Assembly (NCBI RefSeq): GCF_029218125.1
Contig: NZ_JARFXX010000001.1
Location: 372,001-436,000 of the forward strand
Source: Oscillibacter faecalis_A
Lineage (GTDB): Bacteria; Bacillota; Clostridia; Oscillospirales; Oscillospiraceae
Direction: 5' to 3'
DNA length: 64,000 nt
The position numbers and the translations under genes are program-made. The notes under the pieces were generated by a model. The model was not told the DNA's origin, made no database searches, and saw nothing but the letters and a program-made list of their open reading frames with translations. Shown one piece after another: positions 43,847-51,661 of the stretch (position 1 is the first letter of the stretch; every line of letters begins with the position of its first letter).

Positions 43847-44542
43847 TTATAGTGGATTTTTTTTGATTTTTGCAAAGGCTCTTGGGTATTTTTTCGGTGT
43901 TTCCGCCTCTTTTTTGATGAAAATGACCCGATGGATCACCTCTGTTCCCGGAATCCGATAGTCCGCCGACCGCTCTACCCGGCCGCATAGTGTCCGGATA
44001 GCCCTCTCGGCGTCCTTCAGCTCCGCGTCGGAATCCACAGACTTCATGGCGAGGAAATATCCCCCGGTTTTCACCAGCGGCAGACACAGCTCACACAGCA
44101 CCGACAGGTTCGCCACGGCCCGCGAGGTGGCAAAATCGAACTGCCCCCGGTGCTCTGCGGCAAATTCCTCCGCCCGGGCGTGAACGCACGCCACGTCTGT
44201 CAGTTTCAGATTATCGCAGACCTCCTGCAAAAACGTGATGCGCTTTCCAAGGGAATCCAGCAGCGTCATGCGGATGGTCGGCTCTAAAATTTTCAGCGGC
44301 ATTCCGGGAAAGCCTGCCCCGGTGCCGACATCCACCACGGACTTCCCCTTAAAGTCCGTTAGTGTCAGCAGCGCGGCGGAGTCCAGAAAGTGCAGCGCCG
44401 CCACATCTGCCGGCTCCGTGATGGCAGTGAGGTTCATCACCTTGTTTTTTTCCAGCAGCAGTTCTCCAAACCGCAGCAGGGAGGGGGTGGCGCCCTCGTC
44501 CAGCCTCAGCTCCGCCAAGCCCTTTTTCAGAAGTGCTTCCAT
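43847..44542 (-). CDS. rsmG: 16S rRNA (guanine-527-N7) methyltransferase RsmG
   Basis: 231 residues, the GidB family. The SAM-binding motif VVDVGTGAGFPGMPLKI, DSLGKRITFLQEV and FDFATSRAVANLSVL are diagnostic. It methylates G527 of 16S rRNA; loss gives low-level streptomycin resistance. The ATG at 44542 overlaps the mscL stop by one base (TAATG), so the two are coupled. Without mnmEG, it is the part of the origin-proximal RNA-modification set found here. Confidence 0.95.
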   Translation of the reverse strand: MEALLKKGLAELRLDEGATPSLLRFGELLLEKNKVMNLTAITEPADVAALHFLDSAALLTLTDFKGKSVVDVGTGAGFPGMPLKILEPTIRMTLLDSLGKRITFLQEVCDNLKLTDVACVHARAEEFAAEHRGQFDFATSRAVANLSVLCELCLPLVKTGGYFLAMKSVDSDAELKDAERAIRTLCGRVERSADYRIPGTEVIHRVIFIKKEAETPKKYPRAFAKIKKNPL

Positions 44543-45009
44543 TATTTCCGGGCTTTCAGCAGGTCCCGGATCTCCGTCAGCAGCTTTTCCTCGTTAGAGG
44601 GCTCCGGCGGCACGGGCTCCTTGGCGGGCGCTTCCTCCTCAGCCTTCTTCAGCTTATCGTGGAAACCGTTGATGGCCTTAAGCATCAGAAACACCGCGAA
44701 GGCGATAATCAGGAAATCTAAAATGGTCGCTAAAAACGCGCCGTATCGGATGGCAATTTCCGTCGAGGCGTCAATGGCGCCATCGGCGCCGGCCGCGGCG
44801 GCCTTCAGCACGATCTTCCAGTTGGAAAAATCCACGCCGCCGGTGAGCACGGAGATCAGGGGCATAATGACGTCATTGACCAGTGAGGTGGAGATTTTGC
44901 CGAACGCGCCGCCGATGATGACGCCGACTGCCATATCCAGCACATTGCCCCGGGCAATGAACGCTTTGAACTCGCCCATAAAGCCTTTTGCCTTTTCGGG
45001 AGAGGACAT
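44542..45009 (-). CDS. mscL: Large-conductance mechanosensitive channel MscL
   Basis: 155 residues. KGFMGEFKAFIARGNVLDMAVGVIIGGAFGKISTSLVNDVIMPLI is the MscL first segment, followed by a periplasmic loop and a second membrane segment (LDFLIIAFAVFLMLKAIN), then a Pro/Glu-rich linker and a C-terminal helix. It opens under hypo-osmotic stress. The ATG at 45009 has GGAGG 8 bp upstream. An AT-rich perfect palindrome is found about 150 bp upstream. Confidence 0.95.
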   Translation of the reverse strand: MSSPEKAKGFMGEFKAFIARGNVLDMAVGVIIGGAFGKISTSLVNDVIMPLISVLTGGVDFSNWKIVLKAAAAGADGAIDASTEIAIRYGAFLATILDFLIIAFAVFLMLKAINGFHDKLKKAEEEAPAKEPVPPEPSNEEKLLTEIRDLLKARK

Positions 45010-45160
45010 AGGGAGAGCCTCCTTTTTTATCGAAAAATGGGAAACCGTGAACCCGTTGCGCCGCAGCGGGTTCAGGGCGCAGACCGGAATGGGGCCGTTT
45101 TCAGAGGCGAAACTGTACCTTTGATGTATTCCGGCCCGCTCTATACGCTGTATCGGCCTG

Positions 45161-45201
45161 CTACAATTTGTATTATTTAAATGAAATAATACAAATTGTA
45201 G
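45161..45201. repeat. 18-bp perfect AT-rich palindrome
   Basis: CTACAATTTGTATTATTT and its exact complement flank a 5-nt loop between the serS 3' end and mscL. There is no T-run, so it is not a standard terminator; it could be an operator or a cruciform site. Confidence 0.7.
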
Positions 45202-45243
45202 CACTATGGCCGATTCATGCTATTTTTGCAAAATGCAGAAAAA

Positions 45244-46551
45244 TTATTTCTTCTTGGGAACCAGAACCTTCGTCCCGCCCATGTAGGGCCACAGGACCTC
45301 GGGAATCTTCACCGTACCGTCAGCCTGCAGATTGTTCTCAAGGAAGGCGATCAGCATCCGGGGAGGCGCTACGCAGGTGTTGTTCAGCGTGTGGCAGAGC
45401 TGCATCTTGCCGTTTTCGTCCTTGTAGCGGATACGCAGGCGGCGGGCCTGAGCATCGCCCAGGTTGGAGCAGGAGCAGACCTCAAAGTATTTCTGCTGAC
45501 GAGGAGACCATGCCTCAATGTCGCAGGACTTCACCTTCAGGTCGGCCAGATCGCCGGAGCAGCACTCCAACTGCCGCACGGGGATGTCCATGGAGCGGAA
45601 CAGCTCCACGGAGAAGTTCCACAGCTTATCGTACCACGCCTTGGAGTCCTCGGGCTTGCAGACCACGATCATCTCCTGCTTCTCAAACTGGTGGATGCGG
45701 TACACACCGCGCTCCTCAATGCCGTGAGAGCCCTTTTCCTTGCGGAAGCAGGGGGAGTAGGAGGTCAGCGTCTGAGGCAGCTTCTCGGCGGGAATGATCT
45801 GGTCGATGAACCGGCCAATCATGGAGTGCTCGGAGGTGCCGATGAGGTACAGGTCCTCGCCTTCGATTTTGTACATCATGGCGTCCATGTCCGTCTGGCT
45901 CATGACGCCCTCCACCACGTTGCCGTGAATCATGAAGGGCGGGATGCAGTAGGTAAAGCCTTTGGAGATCATGAAGTCCCGGCCATAGGCCAGCACGGCC
46001 TCGTGCAGGCGGGCGATGTCGCCCAGCAGATAATAGAAGCCGGAGCCGGATACGCGGCCTGCGGCGTCCATATCGATACCGTCAAAGCTCTCCATGATGT
46101 CGGTGTGGTAGGGGATGGGGAAGTCGGGCACCTTGGGCTCACCAAAGCGCTGGACCTCCACGTTGGCGGAGTCGTCCGGGCCGATGGGCACAGAGGGGTC
46201 AATGATCTGGGGAATCTGGAGCATGATGTGGTGGACCTTCTCGTCCAGCTCGGCCTCCAGCTTCTCAAGGGCTGCCAGCCGCTCGGCCTCATCCGTGACC
46301 TGCTTCTTCACAGCCTCGGCCTCCGCCAGCTTGCTGGGGTCCTTCTTGGCCTGACCCATCAGCATACCCACCTGCTTGCTCAGGCGGTTGCGGTCGGCGC
46401 GGAGCTGGTCCGCCTCCTGAATGTTGGCGCGGCGCTTTTCGTCCAGCGCAATGACCTCGTCCACCATAGGCAGCTTCTCGTCTTGGAATTTTTTCTTGAT
46501 GTTTTCCTTCACCAGCTCCGGATTTTCCCGGATAAACTTGATGTCCAGCAT
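45244..46551 (-). CDS. serS: Seryl-tRNA synthetase
   Basis: 435 residues. N-terminal long coiled-coil arm (about 25-105, tRNA-Ser binding), then the class II core with TSEHSMIGRF, FRKEKGSHGIEERGVYRIHQFEKQEM (motif 2) and NNTCVAPPRMLIAFLENN (motif 3 region). The ATG at 46551 begins MLDIKFIRENPELV. I did not see a T-box leader upstream; the preceding gene is the parB-linked membrane protein. Confidence 0.97.
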   Translation of the reverse strand: MLDIKFIRENPELVKENIKKKFQDEKLPMVDEVIALDEKRRANIQEADQLRADRNRLSKQVGMLMGQAKKDPSKLAEAEAVKKQVTDEAERLAALEKLEAELDEKVHHIMLQIPQIIDPSVPIGPDDSANVEVQRFGEPKVPDFPIPYHTDIMESFDGIDMDAAGRVSGSGFYYLLGDIARLHEAVLAYGRDFMISKGFTYCIPPFMIHGNVVEGVMSQTDMDAMMYKIEGEDLYLIGTSEHSMIGRFIDQIIPAEKLPQTLTSYSPCFRKEKGSHGIEERGVYRIHQFEKQEMIVVCKPEDSKAWYDKLWNFSVELFRSMDIPVRQLECCSGDLADLKVKSCDIEAWSPRQQKYFEVCSCSNLGDAQARRLRIRYKDENGKMQLCHTLNNTCVAPPRMLIAFLENNLQADGTVKIPEVLWPYMGGTKVLVPKKK

Positions 46552-46585
46552 ACTTCTTTTCTCCTTAAATTAAGATTAAATGATT

Positions 46586-47110
46586 TTATTGATGATTTAA
46601 AATGACTTCCTTCAGTTCAAGATACCGCTGCGCCGGGGTGGTGACGCCCTCCGGGGCGGTGTCCGGCAGCAGCTCGTCCAGCTTCTGGTCGCTGAACTCC
46701 TGCAATGTCAGGCGGCAGCCATCTAAATTCCCGGTGAGATACTCCTGCTGCAGCGTGTAGAGCGCCAGCAGTGCATTGTTTTCTTTTTCAAGAGCCGCAG
46801 CGCTGTCCTCGGAGGTCCTCAGCTTGTCCTCGGCTTCGTCCCGCTCCTTTTCCACCGCGTCTACCTTTTCCTGCAGTTCAATGATCTGCTCCTGTGTAGC
46901 CTGAATTTCCTGAATGGCGGAAACGGAATTCTGCAGCTTTCCCAGCGCTTCTGAATTGCTGCGCTGGTGCGCTAACAGGGAGAGGAACATCAGCAGGAAT
47001 GCTGCCAAAAACAAAATCAGGATGTAGACGATCACTGGCTTTTTGCCAGTCTCCTGCGGCTCCTGTTCCGTGGGTGTTTCCCCGGCGGCAGCGCGTTTTT
47101 CAAATTTCAT
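46586..47110 (-). CDS. Membrane-anchored coiled-coil protein in parAB operon
   Basis: 174 residues: cytoplasmic N-terminus rich in charged residues, one membrane segment (VIVYILILFLAAFLLMFLSLL, about 26-46) and a long coiled coil (about 50-120). The layout resembles FtsL/DivIC-type or envelope-linked proteins but no family is recognised. The ATG overlaps the parB stop (ATGA), so it is cotranslated with ParB, which suggests a chromosome or envelope role. Confidence 0.72.
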   Translation of the reverse strand: MKFEKRAAAGETPTEQEPQETGKKPVIVYILILFLAAFLLMFLSLLAHQRSNSEALGKLQNSVSAIQEIQATQEQIIELQEKVDAVEKERDEAEDKLRTSEDSAAALEKENNALLALYTLQQEYLTGNLDGCRLTLQEFSDQKLDELLPDTAPEGVTTPAQRYLELKEVILNHQ

Positions 47111-48003
47111 GCCTGTGATGATCCTTTCGATGTTTTTTTGACCTTCATCACCGACAGCGCCTCCAGCAAATCGTTGAGGTCATCCGTGCCGTAGTATTCC
47201 AGCTCGATTCTACCCTTTTTGCGTCCCGGAACGATTTTCACACCCCGGCACAGCCATGCCTTCAAATCGTTCTGCGCTTCAGTGAGATAATCCACTGTGT
47301 CCGCGTCCCTCGGCTTTTTGGCGGGCTCTGCCTCGGCGGAGAGCCGCTTTACCAGCAACTCTGTCTGCCGCACGGACAGGTTTCCCTTGATGATGGTGTC
47401 TGCGGCCCGCAGCTGCAAAGCAGGGGAAAGGGGGACCAGCGCCCGAGCGTGTCCGGCGGACAGCTGCCCGATTTCGACCAGATGCCGCACCTCCGGCGAC
47501 AGCGCCAGCAGGCGCAGCGCGTTGGTCACGGCGCTGCGGGATTTTCCCACCCGCTGTGCGGCCTCGTCTTGTGTCATGTGATAAGACTCGATGAGAGCCT
47601 GAAAGCCTGCGGCCTCCTCCATGGGGTTGAGGTCCTCCCGCTGAAGGTTTTCAATCATGGCCAGCTCAGCCGCCTTGCGGTCATCCGCCTCCATGACGAT
47701 GACAGGCACCTCGGTGAGACCTGCCAGCCGAGCGGCGCGCCAGCGCCGCTCACCGGCGATGATCTGATAATAGCCGGAGGCCAGCCTGCGGACGGTCAAG
47801 GGCTGGATAATGCCGTGCTCTGTGATGGAATCCGCCAATTCCTGAAGCGACTCCGGGTCAAAGTGCTTCCTGGGCTGAGAGGAACAGCTCTCTACCTGTG
47901 AGATAGGCAGATAAAGGCTTCCACTGGACTCTGCTTTTACTGCATCGTCGCCCAACAGAGCGCCAAGGCCGCGGCCGAGGCCGGAGGGCTTTTTTGATGC
48001 CAT
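47107..48003 (-). CDS. parB: Chromosome partitioning protein ParB (Spo0J)
   Basis: 298 residues. N-terminal GLGRGLGALLGDD, the CTP-binding/parS motif GERRWRAARLAGL, an HTH (MTQDEAAQRVGKSRSAVTNALRLL) and a C-terminal dimer domain. It loads on parS and spreads. It lies 24 bp downstream of parA. The parS sites are at 48.9 kb. Confidence 0.97.
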   Translation of the reverse strand: MASKKPSGLGRGLGALLGDDAVKAESSGSLYLPISQVESCSSQPRKHFDPESLQELADSITEHGIIQPLTVRRLASGYYQIIAGERRWRAARLAGLTEVPVIVMEADDRKAAELAMIENLQREDLNPMEEAAGFQALIESYHMTQDEAAQRVGKSRSAVTNALRLLALSPEVRHLVEIGQLSAGHARALVPLSPALQLRAADTIIKGNLSVRQTELLVKRLSAEAEPAKKPRDADTVDYLTEAQNDLKAWLCRGVKIVPGRKKGRIELEYYGTDDLNDLLEALSVMKVKKTSKGSSQA

Positions 48004-48027
48004 AGAAACACTCCTTTCTATATGGAC

Positions 48028-48780
48028 TCACTGCTTGGATAAAAATTCTTTTGCCAGTGCTGTATAAGCCTCTGCGCCCCGGGAGGAGCGGTCATAGGCC
48101 GTGATGGGCTTTCCGTGACTGGGCGCCTCGGAGAGCCGGACGTTGCGGGGAATCACCGTGGCGTAGACCTTGCCGGGGAAGTAGTGCTTCACTTCCTCCG
48201 CTACCTGCATGGCGAGGTTTGTCCGCCCGTCGAACATGGTCAGCAGCACACCCTCCAGCTCCAACCGTGGGTTCAGAGAGCGCCGCACAATGCGGACGGT
48301 GTTCATCAGGTCGCTGAGTCCCTCCAGCGCAAAGTATTCGCCCTGCACCGGCACCAAAATGCTGTTGGATGCGCAGAGGGCGTTGAGGGTCAGCAGCTCC
48401 AGAGAGGGCGGGCAGTCGATGAAAATGTAATCGTACTGCGGCCGCAGCGTTTCCAGAGCGTCCCGCAGCAGATATTCCCGGTTTTCCATGCCGATGAGCT
48501 CGATACCGGCTCCTGCCAGCGCCTTGTTGGAGGGCAGCACATCGCCGAACCGCGTGTGCGCTACGGCTTCTGCCGCCGGAATGTCGGAGACCAGCACCTC
48601 GTAAACGCCTTTGGAAACAGTTTTGTCCACGCCCATGCCGGAGGTGGAGTTGGCCTGCGGGTCAAAATCGCACAGCAGAACGCGCTTTTTCTGTTCTGCC
48701 AGCGCCGCGGTGAGGCTGACGCAGGTGGTGGTCTTGCCGACACCGCCCTTTTGATTGACTATGGAAATGATTTTTGCCAC
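48028..48780 (-). CDS. parA: Chromosome partitioning ATPase ParA (Soj)
   Basis: 250 residues, starting at a GTG (48780) that puts MAKIISIVNQKGGVGKTTT at the N-terminus; AGGTGG precedes it. The deviant Walker A KGGVGKTT (11-18), the DFDPQANST block and DCPPSLELLTLNAL are complete. With ParB and parS it separates origins and, as Soj, can regulate DnaA. It is the first gene of the parA-parB-174 aa unit. Confidence 0.97.
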   Translation of the reverse strand: MAKIISIVNQKGGVGKTTTCVSLTAALAEQKKRVLLCDFDPQANSTSGMGVDKTVSKGVYEVLVSDIPAAEAVAHTRFGDVLPSNKALAGAGIELIGMENREYLLRDALETLRPQYDYIFIDCPPSLELLTLNALCASNSILVPVQGEYFALEGLSDLMNTVRIVRRSLNPRLELEGVLLTMFDGRTNLAMQVAEEVKHYFPGKVYATVIPRNVRLSEAPSHGKPITAYDRSSRGAEAYTALAKEFLSKQ

Positions 48781-48902
48781 AGGCCACCTGCTTTCCGAGC
48801 CGAAGCTCAATTTTTACAGCAAGACTATTATAGCAAGCCGCACCTGACGTTTCAAGCTGAATCCGAAAAAAACTTGTGATATGCAGATGGTTCGGATCGC
48901 AA

Positions 48903-48918
48903 TGTTTCACGTGAAACA
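48903..48918. other. parS site 1
   Basis: TGTTTCACGTGAAACA, a perfect consensus parS palindrome, 123 bp upstream of parA. Confidence 0.96.
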
Positions 48919-48940
48919 TTGCGGCGGCAAAAAAGAGGAC

Positions 48941-48960
48941 CTCTCCGCTGGGACGGAGAG
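48941..48960. other. Hairpin between the two parS sites
   Basis: CTCTCCG/CGGAGAG arms with a CTGGGA loop, ending exactly where parS site 2 begins. Confidence 0.6.
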
Positions 48961-48975
48961 GTTTCACGTGAAACA
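48960..48975. other. parS site 2
   Basis: GGTTTCACGTGAAACA, 15 of 16 positions of the consensus, 57 bp from site 1. Confidence 0.93.
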
Positions 48976-48984
48976 TTTTGGAAA

Positions 48985-49584
48985 CAGTGCAAAAAATGAC
49001 GAATATTGCAGGGGGCACGGGTTGAGCGCGGAGCTATCTTGGTTGTTGTTGGGCTTGTGACTAAGACAAAAGTACAAGCGAGATGCGGAAAATGGAAAAA
49101 ATGGGCGCGGCAGGGTGTTGCAGGTCTATGCGGCAAAATCAAACGAAGAAAAGCAATGCAATGTTCAGAGAGATGAGAATGGGCGAAAGACCTCAGACGA
49201 AAAACTGTAGTGTGATGTTTATAAGAAGTGCACCGGGAGAAATGGGAGAAAACGGCGATAAAGCGCAAAAAGAACGCAAAATTGCGGTGTGGTAGTCGAG
49301 GAGGAAAAGCGCAAAATTTTGCCAAGGATGAGAGGGGGGACAGCATCGGCGTACCGCCGGGGAGTGGAGCGGAGAAATCGCAGAAAACTGTCGCAGAGAA
49401 AAGTGCGGACGCAGCGTAAGCGGACACAATGACATTTTGGGAGGCATTGAGCGAATCTGAAGCAGGCATAGAAGTAATCGGAGCGGTGTCGAGCGCGGTA
49501 TGAATTGGAACCGAAGTGGGCGCGGCGATATTCAGAGTGGTATTGGGCGCGGTAACGTTGACAGAGCTGAAAGGGGGCGTAGAG
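48985..49584. other. Low-complexity region downstream of the GH13 gene
   Basis: About 600 bp without a credible gene. The plus strand is purine-rich. In the part nearest the glycosidase gene (about 49430-49584) the minus strand, in a shifted frame, reads like Ala/Pro/Ser/Thr-rich protein similar in style to the tail of that gene. No promoter or hairpin of note was seen. Confidence 0.4.
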
Positions 49585-51645
49585 TCAGAAATTGGAGCGG
49601 AACAGGAAGCCGGTGCGGGGCGGCAGCGTCAGCGTGGCGCCGGAAAGCGGCGCGGGAAAATCGCCGGAATCCGACAAAGGGGAAAATGCGGATGCGGCAC
49701 AAGTCGGCACAGCAGCGTTCGGGGCGGCGCCGGGCGCGGCAGAAATGGGCGCGATGGCAGTTCGGGTGGTATCGGGTGCGGCGGCGTTGGCGGCGCGGTC
49801 AGGCGTGGAGTTCTCGGCGGCAGAGAGCGGGGCGGGAAGCAGATGCCCGCGAGTGGAGAGCAAAAGCTGCGCGGAGGAAAGCTGCGGCAGCGACACGCTC
49901 TGTGGCATGTCGGCAGCGTTGACAGCGGTGATGAGGGAAAGTCCGCCCTGTTTTCGTGCAAAAATGAGAAGCGGCCCGGCGGTGTAGAGCCAATGGAGGC
50001 CGCCGCGCTGAAGGGCCGCTGTGCGGCGGCGAAAATTGGCCAGTGCGGAGAAATAGGCCTTCAGCTCCGCGTCCTCATGGCCGTAGGGATAGCAGGCGCG
50101 GTTAAAGGGGTCCTCCCAGCCCTCCATGCCGACCTCGTCCCCATAGTAGACCGTGGGAACGCCGGGGAATGTGAACAGCACCAGCGCCGCGAGGCGCAGA
50201 CGCTCCAGACCCAGTGAGCGTTCGGAGGGGGAGAGGCGGTATACGGCCCGCTCAGCTTTCTCCGTCGGAACGGCGGAGGCACCCAGCACCGTGAGAATAC
50301 GGGGCGTATCATGGGTGCCGAGAAAGTTCATCAGGGAGAGAAACGCCTCCGGGGGATAGCTCTCCCGCAGAGCCTCCAGCGTTTCACGGAACGCATCGGC
50401 ATCGACGCCGGTGAGATAGGCGATGAGGGCTGTGCGGAAGGGGTAGTTCATAACGCTGTGCAGCTCCCGGCCCAGAAGATAGCGGCGGCGCTGAGAATAG
50501 GCAATTTTTGTGGTGGCGTCCTCCCAGACCTCACCGATGAGGGCGGCGTCCGGGTCTGTTTCCTCCACGGCGGCGCGGAGGGCGGCGATGAAATCATCCG
50601 GCAGCTCATCGGCCACATCCAGCCGCCAGCCGGAGGCCCCGGCCCGGAGCCAGCGGCGCACCACGGCGTTTTCGTCATGGATGATGAAGTTTCGGTAGGA
50701 GGGGCAGTCCTCCCGGACAGCGGGGAGGGTTTTGATGCCCCACCATGCGTCATAGTCCGTGGGCCACGGGTGAAAGCTGAACCAGTCGAAATAGGGGGAA
50801 GTTTGGCTTTGAGCCGCGCCGGTATCCGGGTAGAAGCCATCGGCGTTGAAATAGCGGCTCTGGGAGCCGGTATGGTTAAAAACGCCATCTAAAATGACGC
50901 GGAGGCCCAGAGCCTTTGCCCTTTGGCAGAGCCGCCGGAAGTCTGCCTCCGTACCCAGCATAGGGTCGATGGCGCAGTAATCGGCGGTATTGTAGCGGTG
51001 GTTGGAGGCGGATTCAAAAATCGGATTGAGGTAAAGGACGGTGACGCCCATAGCCGCCAGCTCCGGCAGGCGAGAGGTAATGCCGGCCAGTGAGCCGCCG
51101 AAAAAGTCCCGGTTGCGGACCTCGCCGTGTTCGTCCGGCCGCCAGTCCGGGCAGTCGGACCAGTTCTCGTGCACTGTGCGGTCTCCCACAAGGCCGGTGG
51201 GGTCCGGGCCGGAAAGGCGGCAATAGCGGTCTGGAAAAATTTGGTAAATCACGCCTTGAGACAGCCAGCGGGGCGTAGGGCATGGCTCGTAGACCGTGAG
51301 CTGCCAGCTTTGGGGTGTGCCATCGTCCCGCCAGCCGGAGCGGTCGAACACGCGGGTGGAACCATCCGGGCGAAACAGGCGGAAATAATACCAGATCAGC
51401 TCCGGCTCTTGGGGAACGGTGAGAACGCCGGAAAAGCGGGTGCGGTCTCCGTCCGTACCCTCCGGCATTAGCTCCAGCGTATCGGCGGAATTGGAAAATT
51501 CCCGCCATGCCACAAGGACACAGCGGGAATAGCCCTCCGCGTACAGCGGACGGACATGAAATGTAACACGGCCGCCGCAGGGGGCGGCACCGTAGGGGGA
51601 TTTGCAGAATTCGCTGCGGGAATCGAATACAAAGGGGTCACGCAT
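49585..51645 (-). CDS. GH13 alpha-glucan hydrolase with low-complexity insertion
   Basis: 686 residues, neopullulanase/cyclomaltodextrinase-like. An N-terminal beta domain (about 1-125) precedes the (beta/alpha)8 barrel with DGVFNHTG, GWRLDVADE (nucleophile Asp343), LIGEVWED (acid Glu372) and FLGTHDTPR (Asp446). The C-terminal beta domain is interrupted by ~60 residues rich in Ala, Pro, Thr and Ser (about 605-668) before its final strand TLPPRTGFLF. No signal peptide, so it acts in the cytoplasm, fitting the glycogen genes at the other end of the window. The ATG at 51645 follows GGGAGGG. Confidence 0.92.
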   Translation of the reverse strand: MRDPFVFDSRSEFCKSPYGAAPCGGRVTFHVRPLYAEGYSRCVLVAWREFSNSADTLELMPEGTDGDRTRFSGVLTVPQEPELIWYYFRLFRPDGSTRVFDRSGWRDDGTPQSWQLTVYEPCPTPRWLSQGVIYQIFPDRYCRLSGPDPTGLVGDRTVHENWSDCPDWRPDEHGEVRNRDFFGGSLAGITSRLPELAAMGVTVLYLNPIFESASNHRYNTADYCAIDPMLGTEADFRRLCQRAKALGLRVILDGVFNHTGSQSRYFNADGFYPDTGAAQSQTSPYFDWFSFHPWPTDYDAWWGIKTLPAVREDCPSYRNFIIHDENAVVRRWLRAGASGWRLDVADELPDDFIAALRAAVEETDPDAALIGEVWEDATTKIAYSQRRRYLLGRELHSVMNYPFRTALIAYLTGVDADAFRETLEALRESYPPEAFLSLMNFLGTHDTPRILTVLGASAVPTEKAERAVYRLSPSERSLGLERLRLAALVLFTFPGVPTVYYGDEVGMEGWEDPFNRACYPYGHEDAELKAYFSALANFRRRTAALQRGGLHWLYTAGPLLIFARKQGGLSLITAVNAADMPQSVSLPQLSSAQLLLSTRGHLLPAPLSAAENSTPDRAANAAAPDTTRTAIAPISAAPGAAPNAAVPTCAASAFSPLSDSGDFPAPLSGATLTLPPRTGFLFRSNF

Positions 51646-51661
51646 GGAAAACCCTCCCAAA

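Noticed and set aside
48852..49469. 205-codon minus-strand frame over the parS sites
   Set aside because: It includes both parS palindromes in coding sequence and has low-complexity His/Phe/Ser composition; no ribosome site.
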